A stretch of 12,002 nt of DNA from a bacterium (GTDB lineage Bacteria > Actinomycetota > Acidimicrobiia > UBA5794 > ZC4RG35): assembly GCA_028819835.1 (NCBI GenBank), contig JAPPKR010000100.1, forward strand, positions 1 to 12,002, in the 5' to 3' direction. The notes under the pieces are model-generated. The model saw only the letters and a list, made by a program, of their open reading frames with translations, was not told the origin of the DNA and ran no database searches. This document shows, piece after piece, positions 1 through 7,131 of the stretch. The translations under genes and the position numbers were made by a program. How positions within the stretch are numbered: the first letter of the stretch is position 1; each line of letters opens with the position of its first letter.

Positions 1-1706
1 CAAAGGTGTGCGGAGATCTCCTGGTGGACGTGCCGCCCGAGAGCCAGACCCACCGACAGGTGGTGAGAAAGGACGTGGACATCGGAAAGCTCCGGCTCGA
101 CCCGGTGACCACCCTCCACTACGTGATCACGCCTCCGTCCACGCTGGAGGAGGCGGCCGGTGACGCCCAACGGCTCCTGCGGGCCCTCGCGGAGCAGTGG
201 GGCCTTACCGAGGTGGGAGTGCGGGCGGAGATGCTCGGAACTCTGCAGGAGGCGCTTCGCGAGGGCCGGGGAAAGGTGACCGCGGCGGTGCGGGACGGCC
301 GGGAGGTGGTGGCGGTGTGGCCCGGATTCTCCGAAGTCGTCCTCGGGGTGGCGGTGGATGTGGGCTCGACCACCATCGCCGGACACCTGGCCGACCTGAC
401 CACCGGGGAGATACTGGCCTCTGAGGGTCTGATGAATCCCCAGGTGAGGCTGGGTGAGGACCTGATGAGCAGGGTTTCCTACGCCGCCTTGAACGAGGAT
501 GGGGGAGCCCGTTTGACCTCCCTGGTCCGCGAGGCGGTCAACGAACTGTGCTCGGGTCTCGTGGAGTCGGCGGGGGCCGCCCCCGAGTCGGTGCTGGAGA
601 TGGTGGTGGTGGGCAATCCAATCATGCATCATCTCTTCCTGGGACTGGATGTGCGTCCCCTGGGCGAGGCCCCCTTCACCCTGGCGACCGACGGTCCGGT
701 CGAGGTTTCCGCTTCCAGAGTGGGAGTGGACCTTGCGGATGCGGCCCGCGTATATCTGCTTCCCTGCATTGCAGGGCATGTGGGCGCGGACGCGGCGGGG
801 ATGATCCTTGCCGAGCGGCCCTATGAGTCGGAGGAGATAACCCTCTTGTGTGACATCGGGACCAACGCGGAGATCGTGCTGGGCAACTCCGAGCGCTTGC
901 TGGCCGCCTCCAGCCCGACCGGCCCCGCCCTGGAGGGGGCCCAGATCTCGTCGGGCCAGCGGGCGGCGCCGGGAGCGATAGAGAGGGTGCGCATCGATCC
1001 CGACACCCTGGAGCCGCGGATTCGCGTAATCGGGATCGATCCCTGGTCGGACGAGCCGGGGTTCTCGGCGCTGGAGGCGGAGACGCAGGTCACGGGAATC
1101 TGCGGCTCGGGGATCATCGAGGCGCTGTCGGAGTTGGCGGCGGCGGGGGTGATTACCGCCGACGGCCTCATCGACGGGCGGGCCGCGGAGCGTTCCCGCC
1201 GGGTGGTGGAAACCGGACGCACGTTTTCCTATATCCTTTGGGACCAGGGGTCGGAGGTGCAAGTAACTCAGAACGATGTCCGGGCGGTGCAACTGGCGAA
1301 GGCCGCTCTGCTGGCCGGCGCGCGGCTCCTGATGGACCACTTGGGGACCGACCGTGTGGACCGGATCCGCTTGGCGGGCGCCTTCGGGTCCCACCTCAGC
1401 GCCTCGCATTCGATGGCGTTGGGATTGATCCCTGAAATCCCTCCGGAGGGGGCTTCCTCGGCGGGAAACGCGGCCGGGACCGGTGCGCTGATGACCCTCC
1501 TGAGCGGGGAGTGCCGGCGGGAGATAGAACAGATAACAGAGAGGGTGGAGAAGATAGAGACCGCCATAGAGCCCCGATTCCAGGAGCACTTTGTGGAGGC
1601 CATGTCCTTTCCGGGCGCTCGGCAGAGCCGAGACGGCGAAGGACGAGTTCACCAGCGACGATCCAGGCGGGGGACTTCCCGTCGAACAAGAGAGAGGCGA
1701 AGATGA
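1..1706 (+). CDS. RACo-type ASKHA ATPase, corrinoid protein reactivator (5' partial)
   Basis: Probable ATP-dependent reductive activator that returns inactive Co(II) corrinoid protein to Co(I), cytosolic. The reading frame is open from base 3 at the left edge. The first residues (KVCGDLLVDVPPES) match the linker that follows the N-terminal [2Fe-2S] ferredoxin domain in this family, so the gene very likely starts upstream and the GTG at 6 is internal. Counting from that GTG, the ASKHA core shows AVDVGSTT (116-123), GNPIMHH (203-209), a GHVGADAAG segment (257-265), CDIGTNAEI (282-290), GICGSGIIEAL (364-374) and LAGAFGSHL (456-464). This is the layout of the DUF4445/RACo-like proteins. The last ~26 residues are arginine-rich and not family-like. 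The stop overlaps the start of the methyltransferase gene (ATGA, 1703-1706), so the two are translationally coupled and this copy probably serves that methyltransferase system. Family assignment is strong; the partner corrinoid protein is not visible. Confidence 0.9.
   Translation, partial: KVCGDLLVDVPPESQTHRQVVRKDVDIGKLRLDPVTTLHYVITPPSTLEEAAGDAQRLLRALAEQWGLTEVGVRAEMLGTLQEALREGRGKVTAAVRDGREVVAVWPGFSEVVLGVAVDVGSTTIAGHLADLTTGEILASEGLMNPQVRLGEDLMSRVSYAALNEDGGARLTSLVREAVNELCSGLVESAGAAPESVLEMVVVGNPIMHHLFLGLDVRPLGEAPFTLATDGPVEVSASRVGVDLADAARVYLLPCIAGHVGADAAGMILAERPYESEEITLLCDIGTNAEIVLGNSERLLAASSPTGPALEGAQISSGQRAAPGAIERVRIDPDTLEPRIRVIGIDPWSDEPGFSALEAETQVTGICGSGIIEALSELAAAGVITADGLIDGRAAERSRRVVETGRTFSYILWDQGSEVQVTQNDVRAVQLAKAALLAGARLLMDHLGTDRVDRIRLAGAFGSHLSASHSMALGLIPEIPPEGASSAGNAAGTGALMTLLSGECRREIEQITERVEKIETAIEPRFQEHFVEAMSFPGARQSRDGEGRVHQRRSRRGTSRRTRERRR
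1691..1697 (+). promoter_or_regulatory. Ribosome binding site for the MttB-family gene
   Basis: AGAGAGG lies five bases before the ATG at 1703. It supports that start over in-frame starts further upstream, which would overlap the preceding gene by almost 200 bases and add a non-family N-terminus. Confidence 0.55.
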
Positions 1707-3241
1707 GCAGCAGAAGAAGAAGATCCGGAGGCCGGGCGGCTCGGGCCGCGGCTCGCGCTGCAGCCCGGCGGGAGATGGAGAAATCTCCTTTCCTGACCAG
1801 CAACCTTGCACCGTACGAGGTGCTGAGCACGGAGGGTCTGGAACTCATCGAGAACAACGCGGAGATCATCCTGGAGAGAGTCGGGGTGGATATCACCGAC
1901 GACCAGGCGGTGAAAGACTTCGCGGAAGCCGGCGCCGACGTCGATGGGACCAGGGTCCGTTTCCCGCGGGGGATGTGCCGCCAACTTATCACCGCCACCG
2001 CCCCGTCGTCCTTCACCCAGGTGGCCCGCAATCCCGCCAAATCGGTGGTGATCGGTGGAAAGAACATGGTTCTGGCCCCCACCTACGGTTCCCCCTTCGT
2101 CCGGGACCTGGAGGGAGGTCGCCGCTATGCCACGCTGGAGGACTTCCACAATTTCGTCAAGCTGGCATACATGTCTCCCTACCTCCATCACTCGGGAGGG
2201 ACGGTGTGCGAGCCGGTGGACATCCCCATCCCCAAGCGCCACCTCGACATGGTGTACGCCCACATGCGTTACTCGGACAAGCCGTTCATGGGCTCGGTTA
2301 CCGCTCCTCACCGGGCGGCCGACTCGGTGGAGATGGCCGCTCTGCTCTTCGGGGAGGACTTCCTGGAAGAGAACACGGTGGTCATCTCGCTGTGCAACGC
2401 CAACTCTCCTCTCACCTGGGACCGGGCCATGCTGGGCTCGGCGCGCGAGTACGCAAGCCGCAACCAGGGAGTCATCATCACACCATTCATCCTGGCGGGC
2501 GCCATGGCGCCGGTCACGGTGGCGGGGGTTGCGGCCCAGACCCTGGCGGAAGCGCTGGTGGGTCTGTCCTACACCCAAGTGGTGAGGCCGGGGGCCCCGG
2601 TGATCTTCGGGTCGTTCGCATCCTCGCTCTCCATGCAGTCGGGAGCGCCGACCTTCGGCACCCCGGAGCCGACCATCACCCTGTTCGTGCTGGCCCAGTT
2701 GGCCCGGCGGCTGGGAGTCCCGTTCCGCTCGGGCGGGAACCTCACCGCCTCGAAGATCCCGGACGCCCAGGCCGCCTACGAGTCGGCCGCCACCTTCCAG
2801 CCCACGCTCTTGGCCGGAATCAACTTCGTCCTTCACGCGGCCGGATGGCTGGAGGGAGGGCTGACCATGGGGTATGAGAAGTTCGTCCTGGACACCGATC
2901 AGTGCGGGATGGCCGAGGCCCTCCTGAAGGGAGTGGACCTGTCGGAGAACGGGCAGGCCCTGGAAGCGGTGATCGAGACCGGCCCGGGCCAGCACCATCT
3001 CGGCTCGGCCCACACCCTGGCCAACTTCGAGACCGCCTTCTACCGGTCGTTCACCGCCGACAGCAACAGCTTCGAACAGTGGTCGGAAGAAGGCGCCCTC
3101 GAAGCCGCCGAGCGGGCCAACTCGTTGTGGAAGAAGTCCCTCGCCGAGTACCAGGCGCCTCCCTTGGACGAGGCGGCGGACGAGGCGCTCCGCGAGTACA
3201 TCGCCAAGAAGAAGCAGTTCTATCCCGACTCGGAGGTTTAG
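1703..3241 (+). CDS. MttB/MtgB-family betaine:corrinoid methyltransferase (non-pyrrolysine)
   Basis: 512-residue member of the trimethylamine methyltransferase family (COG5598), expected to move a methyl group from a quaternary or tertiary amine to a corrinoid protein. The arginine-rich start (MSSRRRRSGGRAAR) followed by LAPYEVLSTEGLELI, RFPRG (86-90), a central TIM-barrel region with PITPFILAGAMAPVT-like sequence (residues 259-272), GAPVIFGSFASSLSMQSGAP (297-316) and the C-terminal GPGQHHLGSAHTL segment (428-439) are all family-typical. There is no in-frame TAG before the terminal stop, so it is not the pyrrolysine trimethylamine enzyme. It belongs with the non-Pyl relatives, whose characterised members act on glycine betaine (MtgB), proline betaine (MtpB), carnitine (MtcB) or gamma-butyrobetaine (MtyB). 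Carnitine-to-betaine genes in the same window favour glycine betaine, but this is inference. It is coupled to the reactivase upstream and sits two bases from the reductase downstream. Confidence 0.92.
   Translation: MSSRRRRSGGRAARAAARAAARREMEKSPFLTSNLAPYEVLSTEGLELIENNAEIILERVGVDITDDQAVKDFAEAGADVDGTRVRFPRGMCRQLITATAPSSFTQVARNPAKSVVIGGKNMVLAPTYGSPFVRDLEGGRRYATLEDFHNFVKLAYMSPYLHHSGGTVCEPVDIPIPKRHLDMVYAHMRYSDKPFMGSVTAPHRAADSVEMAALLFGEDFLEENTVVISLCNANSPLTWDRAMLGSAREYASRNQGVIITPFILAGAMAPVTVAGVAAQTLAEALVGLSYTQVVRPGAPVIFGSFASSLSMQSGAPTFGTPEPTITLFVLAQLARRLGVPFRSGGNLTASKIPDAQAAYESAATFQPTLLAGINFVLHAAGWLEGGLTMGYEKFVLDTDQCGMAEALLKGVDLSENGQALEAVIETGPGQHHLGSAHTLANFETAFYRSFTADSNSFEQWSEEGALEAAERANSLWKKSLAEYQAPPLDEAADEALREYIAKKKQFYPDSEV
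3232..3236 (+). promoter_or_regulatory. Ribosome binding site deciding the GTG start of the reductase
   Basis: GGAGG inside the end of the methyltransferase gene, seven bases before the GTG at 3244. It selects this start rather than one of the upstream in-frame starts that would overlap the methyltransferase gene. Confidence 0.6.
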
Positions 3242-3243
3242 CG

Positions 3244-4113
3244 GTGGCATCTGCCTATACCGAACGGTTGAACGGCGTGGGTCCGGCCACCCGTTCGGCG
3301 ATCGCCGAGGTTCTCGAGAACGCCCGCTACGAGATCATCCCTCTGAAGAACGCGGTGACCCAGGCCGCCCACCTGCCCACGGGCTCGGTGATCACCGTGA
3401 CCGCTTCTCCCAACAAGGGAATGGAAGCCACAATGGACCTGGCAGCGGAACTGGCCGAAGCCGGTTTCGACGTGACCCCTCACCTCTCGGCTCGCCTCCA
3501 CCGGGACCGCGCCCATCTGGAAGCGACCCTGGACAGGGCGGCGGAACTGGGTCTTCGTCGAGCCTTCGTGGTGGGGGGAGACCACCTCCACCCCGGCGAG
3601 TTCTTCGACGGGATCTCCCTGTTGCGGGCGATGGAGGAGATCGGCCACCCCTTCGAGGAGGTGGGAATACCCGCCTACCCGGAGGGGCATCCGGTGATCC
3701 CGGACGCCAAACTCGAAGAGGCGCTGTCGGAGAAGCAACCCTACGCGCACCACCTGGCCACCCAGATGTGTTTCGACGCCCAAGCGATTCGCTCGTTCCT
3801 GTCCGGCGCCCGGAGCCGACGGATCGGCCTTCCCGCCCTCCTGGGCGTGCCGGGCGTGGGAGGGCGGCTGAAGCTGCTGGAGATCTCGGCCCGGATCGGG
3901 GTGGGAGACTCGGTGAGGTTCCTCACCAAGAACGCCCGGGTGGTGACCAGGCTCCTGGGGCCGGGAGGCTACGACCCCGGGGAGTTGCTGGAGGACCTGG
4001 GAGACAGTCTGGTGGATCCTGTGCTGGGGATCGAGGGACTGCACATTTACACTTTCAACCGCTGCGAGGCCACCGAGGCCTGGCGACAGGAATACCTGGA
4101 GGCCCTGCGGTAG
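3244..4113 (+). CDS. Methylenetetrahydrofolate reductase (MetF-like)
   Basis: 289-residue flavoprotein of the MTHFR family, interconverting 5-methyl- and 5,10-methylene-tetrahydrofolate. Visible family features are RYEIIPLK near the N-terminus (E30 placed like the catalytic Glu of the EFFPP motif in E. coli MetF), VTASPNKGMEATMDLA (52-67), PHLSAR (79-84), VVGGDHLHPG (109-118, D113 in the flavin-site position), GIPAYPEGHP (141-150), ATQMCFD (172-178), GVPGVGGRLKLLEISARIGVGD-type segment (201-222) and the closing GLHIYTFN (265-272), equivalent to the LHFYTLN motif. It is a catalytic-domain-only protein with no C-terminal regulatory domain. It sits two bases after the methyltransferase gene and is presumably co-transcribed. 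In this setting it most likely runs in the oxidative direction, taking methyl groups released from amines. A biosynthetic role for methionine is the alternative. Confidence 0.88.
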   Translation: MASAYTERLNGVGPATRSAIAEVLENARYEIIPLKNAVTQAAHLPTGSVITVTASPNKGMEATMDLAAELAEAGFDVTPHLSARLHRDRAHLEATLDRAAELGLRRAFVVGGDHLHPGEFFDGISLLRAMEEIGHPFEEVGIPAYPEGHPVIPDAKLEEALSEKQPYAHHLATQMCFDAQAIRSFLSGARSRRIGLPALLGVPGVGGRLKLLEISARIGVGDSVRFLTKNARVVTRLLGPGGYDPGELLEDLGDSLVDPVLGIEGLHIYTFNRCEATEAWRQEYLEALR

Positions 4114-4145
4114 CGTTTTGCCCCCGACAAGTAAGGTCACGCTGA

Positions 4146-5276
4146 ATGCTGGTTGACGCGATCTGGCTGGTCCTGGGAATGGCCGTGCTGATATTCGGGG
4201 CGGAACGGCTGGTCACCGCCGCCGAGCGGCTTGCCCACCACTGGGGGATGTCGACCGTCCTGATCGGAGCGGTCGTGGTGGGGTTGGGCACCTCGCTGCC
4301 GGAGATGCTCATCTCGGGGCTGGCCGCCGCCCGGCCGGAGGGACTCGACCTGGCGACCGGCAACATCGTGGGGTCCAACATCGCCAACCTCTCCCTGGTG
4401 CTGGGCGTCTCCATGGTGATCACACCTCTCAAGAATGTGGCGGTGGACCTGCGCCGGGAGTGGCTGGCCATGGTGGCGGGATCGTTGGTTCTGGTGGCCC
4501 TGGCCTGGAACAACGCCCTGTCCCGCTGGAACGGGGTGATCCTGATAGCGGCGATGGTGTTGGCGCTGATGCTCCTGGTCAAATGGTCCCGCGATCCTCG
4601 TCTGATCGGGGAGGGCACAGGCGGAGATCCCACGGGGGAGGGAGATAAACCCCCCTCCGCCGCCGTCTCGGCGTGGAGGGAAAGGGTGCAGGTGGTGACC
4701 CCCGTACGGTTCCTCGGGCTCGGGCTTCGTCTGCGGCTCACCCTGTGGAAGGAGATAACGATGGCGGTGGTCTCCCTGGCGTTGACCCTGTGGGGAGCGG
4801 ACCGATTGGTGGATGGAGCAACCGGAATCGCTGACCGCCTCAACATCTCGGGGGGGCTGGTCGGCCTCACCCTGGTGGCCCTGGGCACGTCTCTTCCCGA
4901 GTTGGCCACCGCCGTAGCCGCCGCCCGGCATGGGGACAACGCGCTGGTCATCGGGAACGTGTTGGGCTCCAACCTCTTCAATGCGCTGGCTGTGGGAGGG
5001 ATAGCGGGCGTGGTGGGGGACGGCGTCTTCGTGGGCAACTTCAGGGGGAGCCTCCTCTGGATGCTGGGCGCCGCAGTGGCGGCGGGCGGCATCGCCAACG
5101 GTCTGCGAGGAGTGGACCGTCTGCGGATCCACCAGAGCTCCAACCGGGTCCTGAAAACGCTGGGAACCACCCTGTCCAGGAGCGACGTGGTGTTCAACCG
5201 GTGGTCGAGGAGCCGGATGGCCGGATGGGTGCTGGTGGTCTTCTACCCCCTGGCCTTGATACTCGCCGGGCTGTAG
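4146..5276 (+). CDS. CaCA-family sodium/calcium exchanger
   Basis: 376-residue inner-membrane cation exchanger with the internal duplication typical of the YrbG/CaCA family. The first alpha repeat has GLGTSLPEMLIS (46-57, Glu53) and GNIVGSNIAN (72-81). The second has ALGTSLPEL (245-253, Glu252) and GNVLGSNLFN (270-279). The two glutamates are the usual ion-binding acids. A hydrophilic loop rich in Gly, Asp and Pro (about 149-200) separates the halves, and hydrophobic helices fill the rest. The start is the ATG at 4146 with AAGG at 4133-4136 upstream. The gap to the reductase gene is 32 bases, with no terminator seen, so it may belong to the same transcript. Its link to amine metabolism is unclear: it could exchange Ca2+ for Na+ brought in by a sodium-coupled betaine transporter, or simply be an unrelated neighbour. 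Confidence 0.93.
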   Translation: MLVDAIWLVLGMAVLIFGAERLVTAAERLAHHWGMSTVLIGAVVVGLGTSLPEMLISGLAAARPEGLDLATGNIVGSNIANLSLVLGVSMVITPLKNVAVDLRREWLAMVAGSLVLVALAWNNALSRWNGVILIAAMVLALMLLVKWSRDPRLIGEGTGGDPTGEGDKPPSAAVSAWRERVQVVTPVRFLGLGLRLRLTLWKEITMAVVSLALTLWGADRLVDGATGIADRLNISGGLVGLTLVALGTSLPELATAVAAARHGDNALVIGNVLGSNLFNALAVGGIAGVVGDGVFVGNFRGSLLWMLGAAVAAGGIANGLRGVDRLRIHQSSNRVLKTLGTTLSRSDVVFNRWSRSRMAGWVLVVFYPLALILAGL

Positions 5277-5295
5277 ACCAGGGGTCCGGAGTCTC

Positions 5296-6060
5296 TCAGA
5301 AGGAGTAACCGCCCAGTTCGGCGGTGAGTTGGGCGGCAATGTCGCACAGCATACGCCCGATCCTGGGCTCCTCGCCCGGCGCGGGGAAGCGGTAGGAGGG
5401 CCCGTGCACGCTCAATGAGGCCACGGCCTGGCCGTGGGGATTGAACACGGGTGCGGCCACCCCGTTGATGTCGTCGGTGTACTCCCGGTGCGTCCAAGCG
5501 TAGCCGTACCGGCGGACCGTTTCCAGGCGGGCCATCAAGGCCGCCGGGTCGACAAGGGTCTGAGGGGTGTGCCTCACCAGGTCCTGCTGCAGGTACCTTC
5601 CCAGCCTGTCGGGCTCCCATGTGGAGAGGAACACGAGTCCGGGCGCCACCGTGTTGTGGGGCAAGGCGAACCCGGTCCAATCCTGCACCTGCACAGAGCG
5701 GTCGGCCGTGACCTGGCTGACATAGAGCGTATTGTCTCCTTCCGGCACCGACAGGGTTGCGTCCTCTCCCAGATGGGAGACCAGGGACTGCAGGTGGGGA
5801 CGGCTCAACTGGGCCAGCACCTGGGGTGACGTCCCCCCGCCGGCCAGCACCTCCAAACCGTGGCCGACCCGATACCGACCCCGCTTGCCCACCTGCTCCA
5901 CCATGTCGAGATGCTGGAGGGTGTCGAGCATGCGGGAAACCGAACTCTTGGGAAGCCTGGTGACCCTGGCGATCTGGGCCAGACTGGTTCCGTTGGGGGA
6001 GGCCACTACCACCCTCAGAACCGCAAAGGCCCTGGTCACCGAACGAACGGGGGAAGTCAC
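5296..6060 (-). CDS. IclR-family transcriptional regulator
   Basis: 254-residue one-component regulator. The N-terminus (SPVRSVTRAFAVLRVV) and the winged helix-turn-helix (about 23-66, TSLAQIARVTRLPKSSVSRM region) match IclR proteins. The C-terminal effector domain (about 80-250) includes DWTGFALPHNTVAPGLVFLS-like sequence (127-146) and GVAAPVFNPHGQAVASLSV-like sequence (200-218). The start is the GTG at 6060: no ATG, GTG or TTG lies between it and the upstream in-frame stop at 6121-6123. No clear ribosome site is seen. The gene is convergent with the exchanger (19-base gap) and divergent from the carnitine operon, so the likely target is the divergent promoter at 6126-6147. The effector is unknown; carnitine, dehydrocarnitine or a CoA ester is a reasonable guess. 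Pseudomonas controls carnitine genes with an unrelated AraC-type regulator (CdhR), so the pairing differs. Confidence 0.92.
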   Translation of the reverse strand: MTSPVRSVTRAFAVLRVVVASPNGTSLAQIARVTRLPKSSVSRMLDTLQHLDMVEQVGKRGRYRVGHGLEVLAGGGTSPQVLAQLSRPHLQSLVSHLGEDATLSVPEGDNTLYVSQVTADRSVQVQDWTGFALPHNTVAPGLVFLSTWEPDRLGRYLQQDLVRHTPQTLVDPAALMARLETVRRYGYAWTHREYTDDINGVAAPVFNPHGQAVASLSVHGPSYRFPAPGEEPRIGRMLCDIAAQLTAELGGYSF

Positions 6061-6125
6061 GATGTTTGTCGCCGGGAAGGGAGGTGTGTTCGCATTCTGC
6101 CTATCGGTAAAAACGTGCCGCTAGT

Positions 6126-6147
6126 CGGAATGTACTATAATACGGAA
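6126..6147. promoter_or_regulatory. Candidate operator in the divergent IclR/cdhC spacer
   Basis: The 12-base stretch 6132-6143 (GTACTATAATAC) is an imperfect palindrome with 10 of 12 positions symmetric. It is flanked by two direct CGGAA copies (6126-6130 and 6143-6147). It overlaps the -10 box, so a bound regulator would block transcription of the carnitine operon. Assignment to the IclR protein is from position only; no consensus for this family member is known to me. Confidence 0.35.
6136..6141 (+). promoter_or_regulatory. -10 box of the carnitine operon promoter
   Basis: A perfect TATAAT stands out in an otherwise G+C-rich region, 39 bases before the cdhC-like start, giving a leader of roughly 30 bases. 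No good -35 hexamer is present at the expected distance (around 6113-6118), consistent with an activator-dependent or alternative-sigma promoter. On the opposite strand the same AT-rich patch reads TATAGT/TATTAT and could also serve the regulator gene. Confidence 0.5.
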
Positions 6148-6167
6148 CGAATCGCAGGAGTCAGGGG

Positions 6168-6173
6168 AAGGAG
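6168..6173 (+). promoter_or_regulatory. Ribosome binding site of the cdhC-like gene
   Basis: AAGGAG seven bases before the ATG at 6181. It is the strongest Shine-Dalgarno in the right block and fixes the start, although the frame is open upstream. Confidence 0.7.
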
Positions 6174-6180
6174 TCTGGGG

Positions 6181-7119
6181 ATGGCTACTCAAGACAAAGT
6201 GATCCTCACCTGCGCGGTCACGGGAAGCTCGCACACCCCCACCATGAACATCGGGATACCCGTCACCCCCGAAGAGATGGTGTCCCAGTCGGTGGAAGCG
6301 CACTCCCGCGGGGCGGCGGTGATCCACATTCACGCTCGCGATCCCCTCAGCGGCCGTCCCAGTTCCGACGTGGGGCTGTTCCGGGAGTACTGCGCAGGTA
6401 TCAAAGAGCAGTGTGACGCGGTGATCAGCATCACCACCGGAGGAGCCACCGGCCAGACCGTCGAAGAGCGACTGGCGGTGATCAAGGCGTTGCAGCCCGA
6501 GTTGGCCACCTGCAACCTGGGGACCATGAACTACGGGCTGTTCCAGATGATCCCCCGCTACGAGGGCCGCTGGAAGTACGACTGGGAAGAGCCGTATCTG
6601 GAGTCCACCCGCCACGAGCCATTCGTGAGCCGTTTCTCCGACATCGAGTACATGCTCACCGAGTTGACCGAGGAGACCGGGTGTCGCTTCGAGTTCGAGG
6701 CCTACGACGTGGGACACCTCTATACATTGGCGTTCTACGCGGACCAGGGCTTGGTGAAGCCTCCCATCTTCATGCAGTTCGTGGTGGGGACCCTGGGAGG
6801 GATCGGCCCGGACGTGGAGAACGTGGTGGCCATGAAGCAGGTCGCCGACCGGCTGTTCGGGACCGACATCGAGTGGTCGGTGCTGGGGGGAGGCCGCTTT
6901 CAGTTCGACATAGTCACCGCAGGCGCGGTGCTCGGGGGCCATGTCCGGGTGGGCCTGGAGGACGGCATCTATCTGCGGCGCGGACGGCTGGCCGACAACA
7001 ATGCCGAGCAGGTGGCGAAGATGGTGCGGATCCTCGAGGAGCTTTCCCGCGAGACCGCCACTTCCGCGGAGGCCAGGGAGATACTCAATCTCAAGGGCCT
7101 TGACAATGTGGCCTTCTGA
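6181..7119 (+). CDS. cdhC: BKACE-family enzyme, probable 3-dehydrocarnitine:acetyl-CoA cleavage (CdhC-like)
   Basis: 312-residue member of the beta-keto acid cleavage family (DUF849). These zinc enzymes condense a beta-keto acid with acetyl-CoA and release acetoacetate plus a new CoA thioester. Visible are VIHIHARDP (48-56; His49 and His51 as zinc ligands), ITTGGATGQT (84-93), NLGTMNYG (112-119), FEFEAYD (170-176), MQFVVGTLGGI (198-208) and the closing HVRVGLEDGIYL (254-265; Glu260 as third zinc ligand, Asp261 beside it, Arg256). The start is set by a good ribosome site. Substrates differ across the family, but the next gene is a carnitine dehydrogenase-thioesterase, and the gene order C-A-B matches the cdhCAB operon of Pseudomonas. 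Expected reaction: 3-dehydrocarnitine + acetyl-CoA gives betainyl-CoA + acetoacetate. Family is certain; substrate is a strong inference from context. Confidence 0.9.
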   Translation: MATQDKVILTCAVTGSSHTPTMNIGIPVTPEEMVSQSVEAHSRGAAVIHIHARDPLSGRPSSDVGLFREYCAGIKEQCDAVISITTGGATGQTVEERLAVIKALQPELATCNLGTMNYGLFQMIPRYEGRWKYDWEEPYLESTRHEPFVSRFSDIEYMLTELTEETGCRFEFEAYDVGHLYTLAFYADQGLVKPPIFMQFVVGTLGGIGPDVENVVAMKQVADRLFGTDIEWSVLGGGRFQFDIVTAGAVLGGHVRVGLEDGIYLRRGRLADNNAEQVAKMVRILEELSRETATSAEAREILNLKGLDNVAF

Positions 7120-7131
7120 CCGGCATTGACG

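Noticed and set aside
6..8. GTG at 6 as the true start of the reactivase
   Set aside because: The frame is open to the left edge, and the first residues match the interior of the family just after the ferredoxin domain, so a start here would remove the iron-sulphur domain.
1511..1702. Upstream extension of the methyltransferase frame
   Set aside because: It overlaps the reactivase gene, gives a non-family N-terminus, and the ATG at 1703 has its own ribosome site and a typical family start.
3239..3241. Terminal TAG of the MttB-family gene as a pyrrolysine codon
   Set aside because: In pyrrolysine MttB the UAG is internal, around residue 330. Here the frame is complete at a family-typical length and read-through would add only nine codons before a TGA, inside the next gene.
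1649..3250. Long open frame on the minus strand opposite the methyltransferase
   Set aside because: It is an antisense shadow produced by high G+C codon bias, with no family resemblance and complete overlap with a well-supported gene.
5277..5295. Bidirectional terminator between the convergent exchanger and regulator genes
   Set aside because: The 19-base gap has no stem-loop or T-run that I can see.
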